Origin: Actinomycetota bacterium
Lineage (GTDB): Bacteria; Actinomycetota; Acidimicrobiia; IMCC26256; PALSA-555
DNA: 64,000 bases
Assembly: GCA_016870355.1 (NCBI GenBank)
Contig: VGBR01000008.1
Span: 1 to 64,000, forward strand
Direction of reading: 5' to 3'
Below the pieces are notes generated by a model that worked only from the letters and a program-made list of their open reading frames with translations, had not been told where the DNA came from and searched no databases. The translations under genes and the position numbers were made by a program. Shown here in pieces: positions 53,547-62,195 of the stretch (positions are counted from its first letter, which is position 1; each line of letters opens with the position of its first letter).

Positions 53547-54676
53547 CCACGACACCGATCGTCACGTCGCGCCGAGGGTTCTTCCAGACGCTGCGCGACA
53601 TCTACCACGAGAAGACGAACTTCGACTTCGTCGGTCGGTCGTGGCTCTGGGCGATCATCTCCGGCACTGCTCTGCTCGCATCGATGGCTGCGCTCGCGCT
53701 GTCGGGTCTGAACCTCGGGATCGACTTCGAAGGCGGTTCGCAGTGGCAGCTCACCGTCAGCGGCAAGACACCAGCGGTCGCCGACGTGCGCGATGTCGTC
53801 GAAGAGGCTGGCGCGCTGGAAGCCAAGGTGCTGCTGCTCGGCGACGACGGGGTGCGGGTGCAGTCGGCAGAGCTGGGCGACAAGGCTCAGGCGCGGGTCA
53901 CCGAGGCGCTCGCCGAGTACGGACAGGTTGATGCCGGTGACGTCTCGGTCACCGACGTCGGTCCGACGTGGGGCGATCGCATCAGTCGAAAGGCGCTCGT
54001 CGCGCTCCTTGTGTTCTTCGTGCTGATCGCGATCTATCTGACGTTCCGGTTCGAGGGGAAGATGGCACTCGCGGCCCTCTCGGCCGTCGTGCACGACATC
54101 ATCATCACGGTGGGTGTGTACGCCATCACGGGGTTCGAGGTCACCCCCGCCACCGTGATCGCGTTCCTCACGATCCTCGGGTTCTCCCTGTACGACACGG
54201 TCGTGGTGTTCGACAAGATCAGCGAGAACACGCCGACGGTCGGGGCTGCACGGGGAGACACCTACTCAGCGATGGTGAATCGCTCGATGAACTCGGTCCT
54301 GATGCGCTCGCTGAACACGTCGTTCGTCGCGCTGCTCCCGGTCGCGTCGCTGTTGGTGGTGGGGAGCGGGTTCCTTGGTGCGGTCACCATCCGCGACTTT
54401 GCCCTCGCGCTGTTCGTCGGGCTTCTGGTCGGCGCGTACTCCTCGATCTTCGTGGCAACGCCGATCCTGGCCTGGATGAAGGAACGGGAGCCTCGCTATC
54501 GAGCGTTGCGCGACCGCTCCGCGGCGCACATGGCGCGGGCTGGGGTGGCGCCAGCCCAGCCGTCGCCCGACGACGCGGCGGAGGTCGAGCCGGGGACGAT
54601 GCCGCCAGCACCGCCTCGCCCACCCGGTGCGGTCGCGCCGCGCCCACGCCAGCAACGCCGGAAGCGCAGGCGCTGA
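53543..54676 (+). CDS. secF: Protein translocase subunit SecF
   Basis: 377-aa partner of SecD. TM1 and the conserved GIDFEGGSQWQL open the protein, a small periplasmic domain follows, and the five C-terminal helices include FLTILGFSLYDTVVVFDKI and the NRSMNSVLMRSLNTS segment. The C-terminal tail (about 60 residues) is Pro/Arg-rich. The GTG start overlaps the secD stop. Confidence 0.94.
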   Translation: MTTTPIVTSRRGFFQTLRDIYHEKTNFDFVGRSWLWAIISGTALLASMAALALSGLNLGIDFEGGSQWQLTVSGKTPAVADVRDVVEEAGALEAKVLLLGDDGVRVQSAELGDKAQARVTEALAEYGQVDAGDVSVTDVGPTWGDRISRKALVALLVFFVLIAIYLTFRFEGKMALAALSAVVHDIIITVGVYAITGFEVTPATVIAFLTILGFSLYDTVVVFDKISENTPTVGAARGDTYSAMVNRSMNSVLMRSLNTSFVALLPVASLLVVGSGFLGAVTIRDFALALFVGLLVGAYSSIFVATPILAWMKEREPRYRALRDRSAAHMARAGVAPAQPSPDDAAEVEPGTMPPAPPRPPGAVAPRPRQQRRKRRR

Positions 54677-54694
54677 CCCGCGATACTTGAGGGG

Positions 54695-56926
54695 GTGAGC
54701 ACCCGCGAGACTCGTCCGGATCGTCGGTCGGGCCTCAGCCTGCCGTGGCGTCGTCATCACGTCGATGTCGAGCTCGCACCGCTCTTCGCGTCGTTCCACA
54801 AGCGGCACCGCCGAGCTGACACCGCAAGGATCGAAGAGGCATTCGACGTTGCGCGGCAGGCGCATGCCGACCAGGTCCGTCGATCGGGCGAGCCCTACAT
54901 CACCCATCCACTCGGTGTGGCGATGATCCTTGCCGAGCTTGGGCTCGACGACGTGACGATCGCGGCGGCCTTGCTGCACGACGCAGTCGAGGACACTGCG
55001 ATCGCGCTCGAGCACCTCGAGGAGCAGTTCGGGTCGGAGATCGCGTCGATCGTCGACGGGGTGACGAAGCTCGACCGGCTTCAGTTCGAGTCCAAGGAGG
55101 CCCAGCAGGCGGCGACCTTGCGGAAGATGCTCGTGGCGATGGCGAGCGACATCCGAGTGCTCCTGATCAAGCTCGCAGATCGCCTCCACAACATGCGCAC
55201 GATCGCGTCGCTTCCCGAGGTCAAGCAGCGCCGCATCGCGCAGGAGACTCTCGACGTCTACGCGCCGCTCGCGCATCGCCTGGGCATCGCGGACGTGAAG
55301 TGGCAGCTCGAGGACCTTGCGTTCGCGGTGCTTCACCCGAAGCGCTACGCGGAGATCGAGCAGATGGTCGCGAGTCGGGCACCTGCGCGCGACGAAGAGC
55401 TGCAAGCCGTCATCGCTCAGATCAAGGATCGGCTTGCCGAGCTGCACATCGACGCGCAGGTGCAGGGTCGACCGAAGCACTACTGGTCGATCTACGAGAA
55501 GATGATCGTGAAGGGCAAGGCGTTCGACGAAGTGCAGGATCTGATTGGTGTGCGCGTCGTCGTCGGCTCTGTGAAGGACTGCTACGGCGCACTCGGCTCG
55601 ATCCACGCGCTGTGGGCACCGGTGCAAGGTCGCTTCAAGGACTACATCGCGATGCCCAAGTTCAACCTGTACGAGTCCTTGCACACGACGGTCGTGGGTG
55701 CGGAAGGCAAGCCGGTCGAGGTGCAGATCCGCACGCACGAGATGAACCGCCGGGCTGAGCAAGGCATCGCGGCGCACTGGGGGTACAAGGAGCGGTCTCA
55801 AGCCGAGGACCTCGCGTGGCTGCACCGGATGGTCGACTGGCAGCAAGACACCGACGATCCGACCGAGTTCATGCACACGTTGAAGGTCGACCTCGAGCAG
55901 GACGAGGTGTTCGTGTTCACGCCCAAGGGTGAGATCGTGACCCTCGCCGCCGGCGCGACCCCGGTCGACTTCGCGTACGCCATCCACACTGAGGTCGGCC
56001 ACCGTTGCATCGGTGCGCGCGTGAACGGTCGCCTCGTGCCGCTTGACGGCGCGCTCCAGTCCGGCGACTCGGTCGAGATCTTCACGAGCAAGGTCGAGGG
56101 TGGCGGCCCCAGCCGCGACTGGCTCCAGTTCACGCGGACGCCGCGCGCGCGCACGAAGATCCGGCAATGGTTCTCCCGCGAGCGCAGAGTTGATGCCATC
56201 GACACCGGTCGAGAGGAGCTCACGAAGGCGCTTCGCCGCGAAGGCCTGCCGGTCCAGAAGATGGCTCGGTCGGCCTCTCTCACCGCGGTCGCCGAGGCGA
56301 TGCACTACGCCGACCTCGAGGCGTTGCACGCGGCGATCGGAGAGGGTCACGTCTCGGCCCTGGCCGTGGCCCAGCGCGTGCAGCGCGAGTTGCGCGGCGG
56401 GGAGGAGCAGCTTCCGGTCACCATTCAGCGGCCACCAACTTCGGCTCGCGGACGCAAGGCCGTTGGAGTGCACGTCGAGGGACTCGACGACGTGATGGTG
56501 CGCCTGTCTCGGTGCTGCACACCCGTGCCCGGTGACGAGATCATGGGCTTCGTCACGCGCGGCAGAGGTGTGTCGGTGCACCGATCGGACTGTGCAAACG
56601 CAGTCGCGCTCTTTGCACAAGCGCACCGGGTGATCGAAGTCGAGTGGGACCACGACGAGACCGCCACCTTCGTGGTGTCCGTGGAGATCGAGGCGCTCGA
56701 CCGGTCGTCATTGCTGCGTGACGTCGTGCAGGTGCTCGCTGAGCACCACGTGAACATCCTCGGTAGCACCTCCCAGACCAGCAGCGATCGCGTTGCCCGG
56801 TTCCGGTTCGAGTTCGAGCTGGCCGATTCAAGCCACCTCGAGTCGCTGCTGAAGGCCGTGCAGCGTGTGGACTCGGTGTTCGACGCCTACCGCGTCCTGC
56901 CCGGCGCCGCCGCGACTCGCACCTGA
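54695..56926 (+). CDS. relA: Bifunctional (p)ppGpp synthetase/hydrolase RelA/SpoT (Rel)
   Basis: 743-aa stringent-response enzyme. The HD hydrolase domain (HPLGVAMILAELG, LLHDAVEDT, DRLHNMRT) is intact. The synthetase domain has GRPKHYWSIYEKM and FNLYESLHTTV. A TGS domain (VFTPKGEIVTLAAGATPVDFAYAIH) and a C-terminal ACT domain follow. It is therefore likely to make and degrade (p)ppGpp. The GTG start sits directly after a G-rich stretch. It is 18 bp downstream of secF, as in mycobacteria where apt may intervene. Confidence 0.94.
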   Translation: MSTRETRPDRRSGLSLPWRRHHVDVELAPLFASFHKRHRRADTARIEEAFDVARQAHADQVRRSGEPYITHPLGVAMILAELGLDDVTIAAALLHDAVEDTAIALEHLEEQFGSEIASIVDGVTKLDRLQFESKEAQQAATLRKMLVAMASDIRVLLIKLADRLHNMRTIASLPEVKQRRIAQETLDVYAPLAHRLGIADVKWQLEDLAFAVLHPKRYAEIEQMVASRAPARDEELQAVIAQIKDRLAELHIDAQVQGRPKHYWSIYEKMIVKGKAFDEVQDLIGVRVVVGSVKDCYGALGSIHALWAPVQGRFKDYIAMPKFNLYESLHTTVVGAEGKPVEVQIRTHEMNRRAEQGIAAHWGYKERSQAEDLAWLHRMVDWQQDTDDPTEFMHTLKVDLEQDEVFVFTPKGEIVTLAAGATPVDFAYAIHTEVGHRCIGARVNGRLVPLDGALQSGDSVEIFTSKVEGGGPSRDWLQFTRTPRARTKIRQWFSRERRVDAIDTGREELTKALRREGLPVQKMARSASLTAVAEAMHYADLEALHAAIGEGHVSALAVAQRVQRELRGGEEQLPVTIQRPPTSARGRKAVGVHVEGLDDVMVRLSRCCTPVPGDEIMGFVTRGRGVSVHRSDCANAVALFAQAHRVIEVEWDHDETATFVVSVEIEALDRSSLLRDVVQVLAEHHVNILGSTSQTSSDRVARFRFEFELADSSHLESLLKAVQRVDSVFDAYRVLPGAAATRT

Positions 56927-57026
56927 TCCACAGCTCGGCTCCGCGCCGCGCTCCCGGTCTTCCGACCAGAGCTCTGCTTGGCCTCCGGGCGCCCTCAACC
57001 ACCCCAGATCGAGGGCGGGCGGGTCG
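56927..57026. other. Gap between relA and hisS
   Basis: No gene is visible. Its 3' part has a weak CCCTC...GAGGG pairing and leads into the hisS -10 box. Confidence 0.4.
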
Positions 57027-57032
57027 TACGAT
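57027..57032 (+). promoter_or_regulatory. -10 box TACGAT, likely leaderless hisS promoter
   Basis: TACGAT is followed by 6 nt and the ATG at 57039. There is no ribosome site. Confidence 0.5.
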
Positions 57033-57038
57033 CGGGCG

Positions 57039-58331
57039 ATGGCCGCGTCCGATGCCTCTCCCTATCGCGCGCCCATCGGCACTCACGATGTGCTCCCGCC
57101 CGACTCGGAGCGGTGGGCCGCGGTTGTCGGTCGCTTCGCCGAACGAGCCGCTCGGTTCGGCTACGGCCTCGTCATCACGCCGATCTTCGAGCACGCCGAG
57201 GTCTTCGAGCGCATCGGCGACTCGACCGACGTCGTCCGCAAGGAGATGTACGACTTCGTCGACCGCGGTGACCGCCGTCTCGCGCTTCGGCCCGAGGGGA
57301 CTGCGCCCGTGGTGCGCGCCTACGTGCAGCACCGTCCGACACCGCCGTGGAAGACGTGGTACGTCGCGCCGAACTTCCGCTACGAGCGCCCCCAGAAGGG
57401 CCGCTACCGCCAGCACTGGCAGCTCGGCGCGGAGGTGCTCGGTGTCGATGATCCTGATGTCGACGTCGAGGTGATCGCACTCGCGCACGGGTTCTATGCC
57501 GATCTCGGGCTGCGCCAGGTACGGCTGCTCGTCAACTCGATGGGAACGCCCGAGGATCGCGCCGAGTACGTCGAAGTCCTTCAGCGCTATCTGCTCGACC
57601 ACGCCGAAGGGCTCGACCCCGAGTTCCGTCAGCGCGCCGAGGAGCATCCGCTGCGCGTCCTCGACGCGAAGCAAGAAGCGTGGCAGGACGTGATCGAGCG
57701 TGCACCGCAGCTCACCGAACACCTTTCGGCTGATTCCCGCGTGCACTTCGAGCGGGTGCAGGAGGGTCTCGAGGCGCTCGGCATCGAGCACGAGCTCGCG
57801 CCACGGCTCGTGCGCGGCTTCGACTACTACACGAGCACCACTTTCGAGTTCGCCAGCGACGCGCTCGATGCCGCTCAGAACGCGATCGGAGGCGGCGGTC
57901 GCTATGACCGACTTGCCGAGGAGATGGGGGGACCGGCCACACCCGGCATCGGCTTCGGCATGGGTATCGAGCGCATCCTCATCGTGTGCGATGCGGAGGG
58001 CGTGTCCGTCGGCACGGATGCGCCCGCACTCGATGCGTTCATCATCGACAACACCGGTGGTGAGGCCGCGACCCGGCTGGTTGCGCAGCTGCGCGACGCG
58101 GGGTTGCGGGCCGACCGATCGTACGGAGGCCGATCGGTGAAGGCGCAGTGGAAGGAAGCGGATCGGTCGGGCGCGGCCTACGGCGTGATGATCGGTCCCG
58201 ACGAGCTGGCCCGCGGTCAGGTGGGCGTGAAGGACCTCCGCGGTGCACACGGTGACAAGGAGCAGGCCGAAGTCGTGCTCGAGCAGGTCGCGGCCTGGTT
58301 GCTCCAACGAGCTGAGGAACGCGCCCGATGA
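57039..58331 (+). CDS. hisS: Histidyl-tRNA synthetase
   Basis: 430-aa class II synthetase. Motif 2 is FRYERPQKGRYRQHWQLG, the histidine-specific segments LRPEGTAPVVRAY and LVRGFDYYTSTTFEF are present, and motif 3 is GIGFGMGIERIL. The C-terminal anticodon-binding domain follows. The ATG at 57039 is preferred over the ORF-track start (56865), which lies inside relA. It overlaps aspS by 4 bp. Confidence 0.95.
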   Translation: MAASDASPYRAPIGTHDVLPPDSERWAAVVGRFAERAARFGYGLVITPIFEHAEVFERIGDSTDVVRKEMYDFVDRGDRRLALRPEGTAPVVRAYVQHRPTPPWKTWYVAPNFRYERPQKGRYRQHWQLGAEVLGVDDPDVDVEVIALAHGFYADLGLRQVRLLVNSMGTPEDRAEYVEVLQRYLLDHAEGLDPEFRQRAEEHPLRVLDAKQEAWQDVIERAPQLTEHLSADSRVHFERVQEGLEALGIEHELAPRLVRGFDYYTSTTFEFASDALDAAQNAIGGGGRYDRLAEEMGGPATPGIGFGMGIERILIVCDAEGVSVGTDAPALDAFIIDNTGGEAATRLVAQLRDAGLRADRSYGGRSVKAQWKEADRSGAAYGVMIGPDELARGQVGVKDLRGAHGDKEQAEVVLEQVAAWLLQRAEERAR

Positions 58332-60088
58332 TGCGCTCGCACCGTGCCGGTGATCTGCGTCCAGAGCACCGCGGTGAGCAGGTGACCGTCTGTGGTTGGG
58401 TCGACGGTCATCGTGACCACGGTGGCGTCGTGTTCGTCGACCTGCGCGACATCGCGGGCGTGGTGCAGGTCGTGCTCGACCCGCAACACGTGCAGGGCGC
58501 CGATCCGCACGCGGTGCGATCGGAGTTCGTCTTACGGGTCACCGGACTCGTGCGCGACCGGCCCGACGGGACGATCAACACCGAGCTCCCGAGCGGCGCG
58601 ATCGAGGTTGCTGCTGAACAGGTCGAGGTGCTCAACGCATCCGATCCGACGCCGATCCCGATCGACGAACGGGCTGAGGTCGATGAGGTGCTTCGGTTGC
58701 GGCACCGCTATCTCGATCTGCGCGGCCAGCGGATGCAGTCGAACCTGCGCCTTCGTGCGCTGGTCACGCGCACGCTGCGCAAGGAGCTCGACGAGCGCGG
58801 GTTCATCGAGATCGAGACGCCATTGCTCATCGCGTCGACCCCCGAGGGTGCGCGTGACTTCGTGGTTCCAGCTCGGCTCGCGCCGGGGTCGTTCTACGCG
58901 TTGCCGCAGAGTCCACAGCTCTTCAAGCAGCTGCTCATGGTGGGCGGGATGGATCGCTACTACCAGGTCGCGCGCTGCCTGCGAGATGAAGACCCGCGCG
59001 CCGACCGGCAGTTCGAGTTCACGCAGCTCGACGCCGAGATGAGCTTCGCCGACGCCGAAGACGTGATGGAGGTGATCGGCGCGGTGGTGGCGGCCGCGAT
59101 CGAAGCGGCAACGGGTGAGCCCGCACCCGCGGTCGAACGCATCACGTGGCACGACGCGATGGAGAGGTACGGCACGGACAAGCCCGACCTGCGCTTCGGC
59201 CTGGAGCTGGTCGACGTGAGCGAGGTGTTTGCCGCGACCGAGTTCCGAGCGTTCCAGGCCGATGCGGTGAAGGCGATCCGTGTTCCGGACGGTGGTGACT
59301 TCGCCCGCAACCGACTCGACGGCCTGATCGAGAGGGCGAAGTCGCTCGGCGCCGAGGGCCTGGTGTGGATGCGAGTGCAGGAAGGTGGTGTGCTCGACGC
59401 ACCGGTCGCGAAGTTCCTCTCCGAGGCTGAGTGCATCGGTCTCGTCGACTGCACCGCAGCCGAGCCGGGCGACCTGCTCCTCCTCGTCTCCGGGGACCGG
59501 TCGCTCGTGCGTCGCGTGTTGGGGACCATTCGTCTCGACCTCGGTCGGCCGCCGGTCGGTGAAGGGCCGATGCGGCTCGCGTGGGTGGTCGACTTCCCGC
59601 TCTTCGAGGCCGTCGACGACGACGGCAACCCGGTGCCGGCGCACCATCCGTTCACGACGCCACACCCCGACGATCTCGAGCTGCTCGCGTCCGCGTCCGG
59701 GCCCGCGCTCCTCGCGGTCCGCTCGCTGGCATACGACCTCGTGCTCGACGGATGGGAGCTGGGGTCGGGGAGCGTTCGAATCCACCGAGCCGACCTCCAG
59801 CAACAGATCTTCGAGCTGCTGGGCATCAGCCCCGAGCAGGCACAGGCGCGATTCGGGTTCCTCCTCGACGCGTTCCGCTACGGAGCTCCGCCTCATGCCG
59901 GCTTCGCGTTCGGCATCGACCGTCTCGTCATGATCCTGTGCGGTGAGGAGAACATCCGAGAGGTCATCGCCTTCCCCAAGACGCAGTCGGGTGCTGACCC
60001 GCTCACCGGCGCGCCGACTCCGCTCGAGGCCGTGCAGCTCACCGAGCTCGGCTTGAACGTACGTCCACCGACGAAGAAGGGCGGGTAG
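58328..60088 (+). CDS. aspS: Aspartyl-tRNA synthetase, probably non-discriminating
   Basis: 586-aa bacterial-type class II synthetase. The N-terminal OB anticodon domain is followed by the catalytic core (motif 2 CLRDEDPRADRQFEFTQLD), the bacterial GAD insertion and motif 3 (GFAFGIDRLVMIL). His31 in GHRDHGGVVF matches the residue of non-discriminating AspRS enzymes, whereas the discriminating E. coli enzyme has Leu there. It may therefore also charge tRNA-Asn with Asp for GatCAB correction. The start is one of two adjacent ATGs. Confidence 0.95.
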   Translation: MMRSHRAGDLRPEHRGEQVTVCGWVDGHRDHGGVVFVDLRDIAGVVQVVLDPQHVQGADPHAVRSEFVLRVTGLVRDRPDGTINTELPSGAIEVAAEQVEVLNASDPTPIPIDERAEVDEVLRLRHRYLDLRGQRMQSNLRLRALVTRTLRKELDERGFIEIETPLLIASTPEGARDFVVPARLAPGSFYALPQSPQLFKQLLMVGGMDRYYQVARCLRDEDPRADRQFEFTQLDAEMSFADAEDVMEVIGAVVAAAIEAATGEPAPAVERITWHDAMERYGTDKPDLRFGLELVDVSEVFAATEFRAFQADAVKAIRVPDGGDFARNRLDGLIERAKSLGAEGLVWMRVQEGGVLDAPVAKFLSEAECIGLVDCTAAEPGDLLLLVSGDRSLVRRVLGTIRLDLGRPPVGEGPMRLAWVVDFPLFEAVDDDGNPVPAHHPFTTPHPDDLELLASASGPALLAVRSLAYDLVLDGWELGSGSVRIHRADLQQQIFELLGISPEQAQARFGFLLDAFRYGAPPHAGFAFGIDRLVMILCGEENIREVIAFPKTQSGADPLTGAPTPLEAVQLTELGLNVRPPTKKGG

Positions 60089-60297
60089 GTCACGGGAATG
60101 CCAAAGGCGATCGCCCGCGGCGCAGGTACCGACCATCGTGGGTCGACTCCGCCCGCTTTGTCTCGTGCGGCGGCGGGTGGCAAAGCCACGCGCCGCCGCG
60201 GCCGCAGTGAGCCGGGGCAGAAGCCGCCGCTTGCGGCGGCGACCAATGGACATGGGGGCTGGCGCGAAGCGCCCGGCCCGCAGGGCCGTAAGCAGAG
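60089..60297. other. Hairpin-rich gap between aspS and rarA
   Basis: This 209-bp gap has several inverted repeats: GCCGCCGC-TT-GCGGCGGC (60223-60240), GGCGC-GAA-GCGCC (about 60260-60273) and CGGCCC-GCA-GGGCCG (60274-60288). Short overlapping frames here are Arg/Gly/Ala-rich and look non-coding. I see no promoter that stands out. Confidence 0.5.
60274..60288. repeat. Hairpin CGGCCC-GCA-GGGCCG
   Basis: A perfect 6-bp inverted repeat just before rarA, the reverse complement of the site at 35806-35820. Confidence 0.5.
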
Positions 60298-61605
60298 ATG
60301 ATGGACCTCTTCAGCACTGCGGTCGAGGACCGGCTGCGGTCACGCGCGCCACTCGCCGCGCGCTTGCGGCCGCGCTCGCTGGATGAGGTCTTCGGTCAGG
60401 AGCATCTCCTCGCGCGCGGCCGCCCGCTGCGCACACTGATCGAGTCGGATCGCCTGTCATCGGTCGTGTTGTGGGGGCCGCCGGGCACCGGGAAGACCAC
60501 GATCGCCCGACTCGTCGCGGGCGCAACCGAGAAGGCGTTCGAGCCCCTCTCGGCCGTGAGCGCCGGAGTGAAGGACGTGCGTGAGGTCGCAGCCCGGGCG
60601 CGCGCGCGGCTCGGCGAGCAGGGCCAAGGAACCATCCTCTTCCTCGACGAGGTGCACCGCTTCAGTCGGACGCAACAAGACTCGCTCCTCCCGTTTGTCG
60701 AAGAGGGGTTGTTCGTGCTGATCGGTGCGACGACGGAGAACCCGTTCTTCGCGTTGACCGGGCCGCTGTTGTCACGGTCAAGCCTCTTCCAGCTGGAGCG
60801 ACTCGAGCCGGCTGCACTCGCCGCGCTGCTCGAGCGCGCGCTGACGGATCCACGAGGTCTCGACGGAACGGTCGAAGTGGATGAAGACGCGATGGAGCAC
60901 CTCGTCGACCGTGCCGACGGAGATGCGCGTCACGCGTTGACATCGCTCGACGTGGCAGCAGCGCTCGCCACCGAGACCGGACGACGTTCCATCGCGTTGT
61001 CGGACGCTGAGGCGGCGCTCGCGCTGCGGGCCATTCGCTACGGCGACGACGAGCACTACGACGTCCTCTCCGCGTTCATCAAGAGCATCCGCGGCTCAGA
61101 CGTTGACGCCGGCCTCTACTGGCTCGCGCGGATGCTCTCGGCCGGGGAGGATGCCCGCCTGATCGCACGGCGGCTGGTCATCCTCGCCTCGGAAGACGTC
61201 GGCCTCGCCGACTCCAACGGATTGGTCGTTGCCGACGCGGCCGCTCGCGCGGTCGAGTTCGTCGGGCTCCCGGAGGCACAGCTCAACCTTGCGCACGCCG
61301 TCGTGTACCTGGCTCGGGCACCCAAGTCGAACTCCGTGCCGATCGCGCTGGGTGCCGCGCACGCCGACGTTCGTGACCTTCCCGCCGGTCGAGTGCCGGT
61401 GCACCTCCGCGACTCCCACTCTCCGGGTGCGGCCGTGCTCGGGCACGGCGAGGGCTACCAGTACCCCCACGACGCGCCCGACGGGTGGATCGACCAGGAG
61501 CACCGACCCGACGAGGTGGCCGGGCGTCGCTACTGGCATCCGACGGGCCGTGGCAAGGACGTCGATGTCGCCCGCGAGGCACCCGAACCCAAGGAGTCGC
61601 GATGA
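60298..61605 (+). CDS. rarA: Replication-associated recombination protein RarA (MgsA)
   Basis: 435-aa AAA+ ATPase acting at stalled replication forks. Walker A is GPPGTGKTT, Walker B is LDEVHRF, and the RarA-specific segments RPRSLDEVFGQEHLL, KSIRGSDVDAGLYWLARML and the C-terminal PHDAPDGWIDQEH are visible. The start is ATG 60298 or the next codon at 60301; the ribosome site is weak. It overlaps the next gene by 4 bp. Confidence 0.93.
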   Translation: MMDLFSTAVEDRLRSRAPLAARLRPRSLDEVFGQEHLLARGRPLRTLIESDRLSSVVLWGPPGTGKTTIARLVAGATEKAFEPLSAVSAGVKDVREVAARARARLGEQGQGTILFLDEVHRFSRTQQDSLLPFVEEGLFVLIGATTENPFFALTGPLLSRSSLFQLERLEPAALAALLERALTDPRGLDGTVEVDEDAMEHLVDRADGDARHALTSLDVAAALATETGRRSIALSDAEAALALRAIRYGDDEHYDVLSAFIKSIRGSDVDAGLYWLARMLSAGEDARLIARRLVILASEDVGLADSNGLVVADAAARAVEFVGLPEAQLNLAHAVVYLARAPKSNSVPIALGAAHADVRDLPAGRVPVHLRDSHSPGAAVLGHGEGYQYPHDAPDGWIDQEHRPDEVAGRRYWHPTGRGKDVDVAREAPEPKESR

Positions 61606-61943
61606 GCGCGGCGGAGTGGATCGGAATCCTCGGCGTCGTGGTCCTCGGCGTCGTGGTGCTGCTGACGCGGGCGCGTCTGGCGCGCGCCACCCGGCAGCTG
61701 CACCACCTCGAACGACGGGTCAGCGAGCTCGAGATGTCGATGAAGGTTGTCGAAACCGAAGCCCACCTGGCTGGCGCGACCGCCCGACGCGCCGCCGCGG
61801 CCGCCGGTGCCGAGGAGCCCCCTCCTCGAGTTGTGTTCGAGCCGGTGACCGGCCGCCTCCTGCGTGTGGTCGCGGTCGGTGCCGGAGCGCGCCGAGCACT
61901 CCACCGGCTCGCACGCCCGGTTGGACGCCGGCGGGCGGTGTGA
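61602..61943 (+). CDS. Small membrane-anchored coiled-coil protein (DUF948-like)
   Basis: 113-aa protein with one N-terminal transmembrane helix (about residues 5-22), a short coiled coil (about 26-55) and a basic C-terminus. Its size and its place between rarA and alaS match the DUF948 proteins of other actinobacteria, but the sequence is too plain for a firm family call. AAGGAG lies 5 bp before the ATG. Confidence 0.7.
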   Translation: MSAAEWIGILGVVVLGVVVLLTRARLARATRQLHHLERRVSELEMSMKVVETEAHLAGATARRAAAAAGAEEPPPRVVFEPVTGRLLRVVAVGAGARRALHRLARPVGRRRAV

Positions 61944-62185
61944 AGCGGATCTTCTGGGTCGGCGTGGGCTTCGGTCTCGGCGTCGCCGCGAGCCGCCGAC
62001 GCGGCGCGAGGCCACGCGGCCACGGTCGCGCCGGTGGTTGGGCGCGCCGCCACGTGCGGGACGCGCTCGCGGCTGGACGCACAGAAGCCAAGCAGCGCGA
62101 GGCCACACTTCGGTCGGTGTTCGCCGCCCCGAGCCATTGGACTGAGAAGCGAACAAGCGACAGGACGCGCAACCTCGACAAGTAG
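61940..62185 (+). CDS. Small basic protein between rarA and alaS
   Basis: 81-aa protein with a hydrophobic start (KRIFWVGVGFGLGVAAS) followed by an Arg/Gly-rich soluble part. In other actinobacteria a similar small gene (DUF6167-like) occupies this place. No function is known. The GTG start overlaps the upstream stop (GTGA). Confidence 0.6.
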   Translation: MKRIFWVGVGFGLGVAASRRRGARPRGHGRAGGWARRHVRDALAAGRTEAKQREATLRSVFAAPSHWTEKRTSDRTRNLDK

Positions 62186-62188
62186 CCT
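62183..62188 (+). promoter_or_regulatory. -10 box TAGCCT, likely leaderless alaS promoter
   Basis: TAGCCT overlaps the stop codon of the preceding gene and is 7 nt before the ATG at 62196. No ribosome site is present. Confidence 0.5.
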
Positions 62189-62195
62189 GGATCGG

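Noticed and set aside
54266-56653. 795-aa minus-strand ORF opposite secF/relA
   Set aside because: No recognisable domain, His/Arg/Asp-rich shadow composition, and covered by clear Rel and SecF sequences.
56553-58307. 584-aa minus-strand ORF opposite hisS
   Set aside because: Shadow of relA end and hisS; no motifs.
58532-60253. 573-aa minus-strand ORF opposite aspS
   Set aside because: Antisense shadow with no domain similarity.
60098-60386. Overlapping frames (67 and 82 aa) in the aspS-rarA gap
   Set aside because: Arg/Gly/Ala-rich translations with no ribosome site; they span hairpins and one runs into rarA in another frame.
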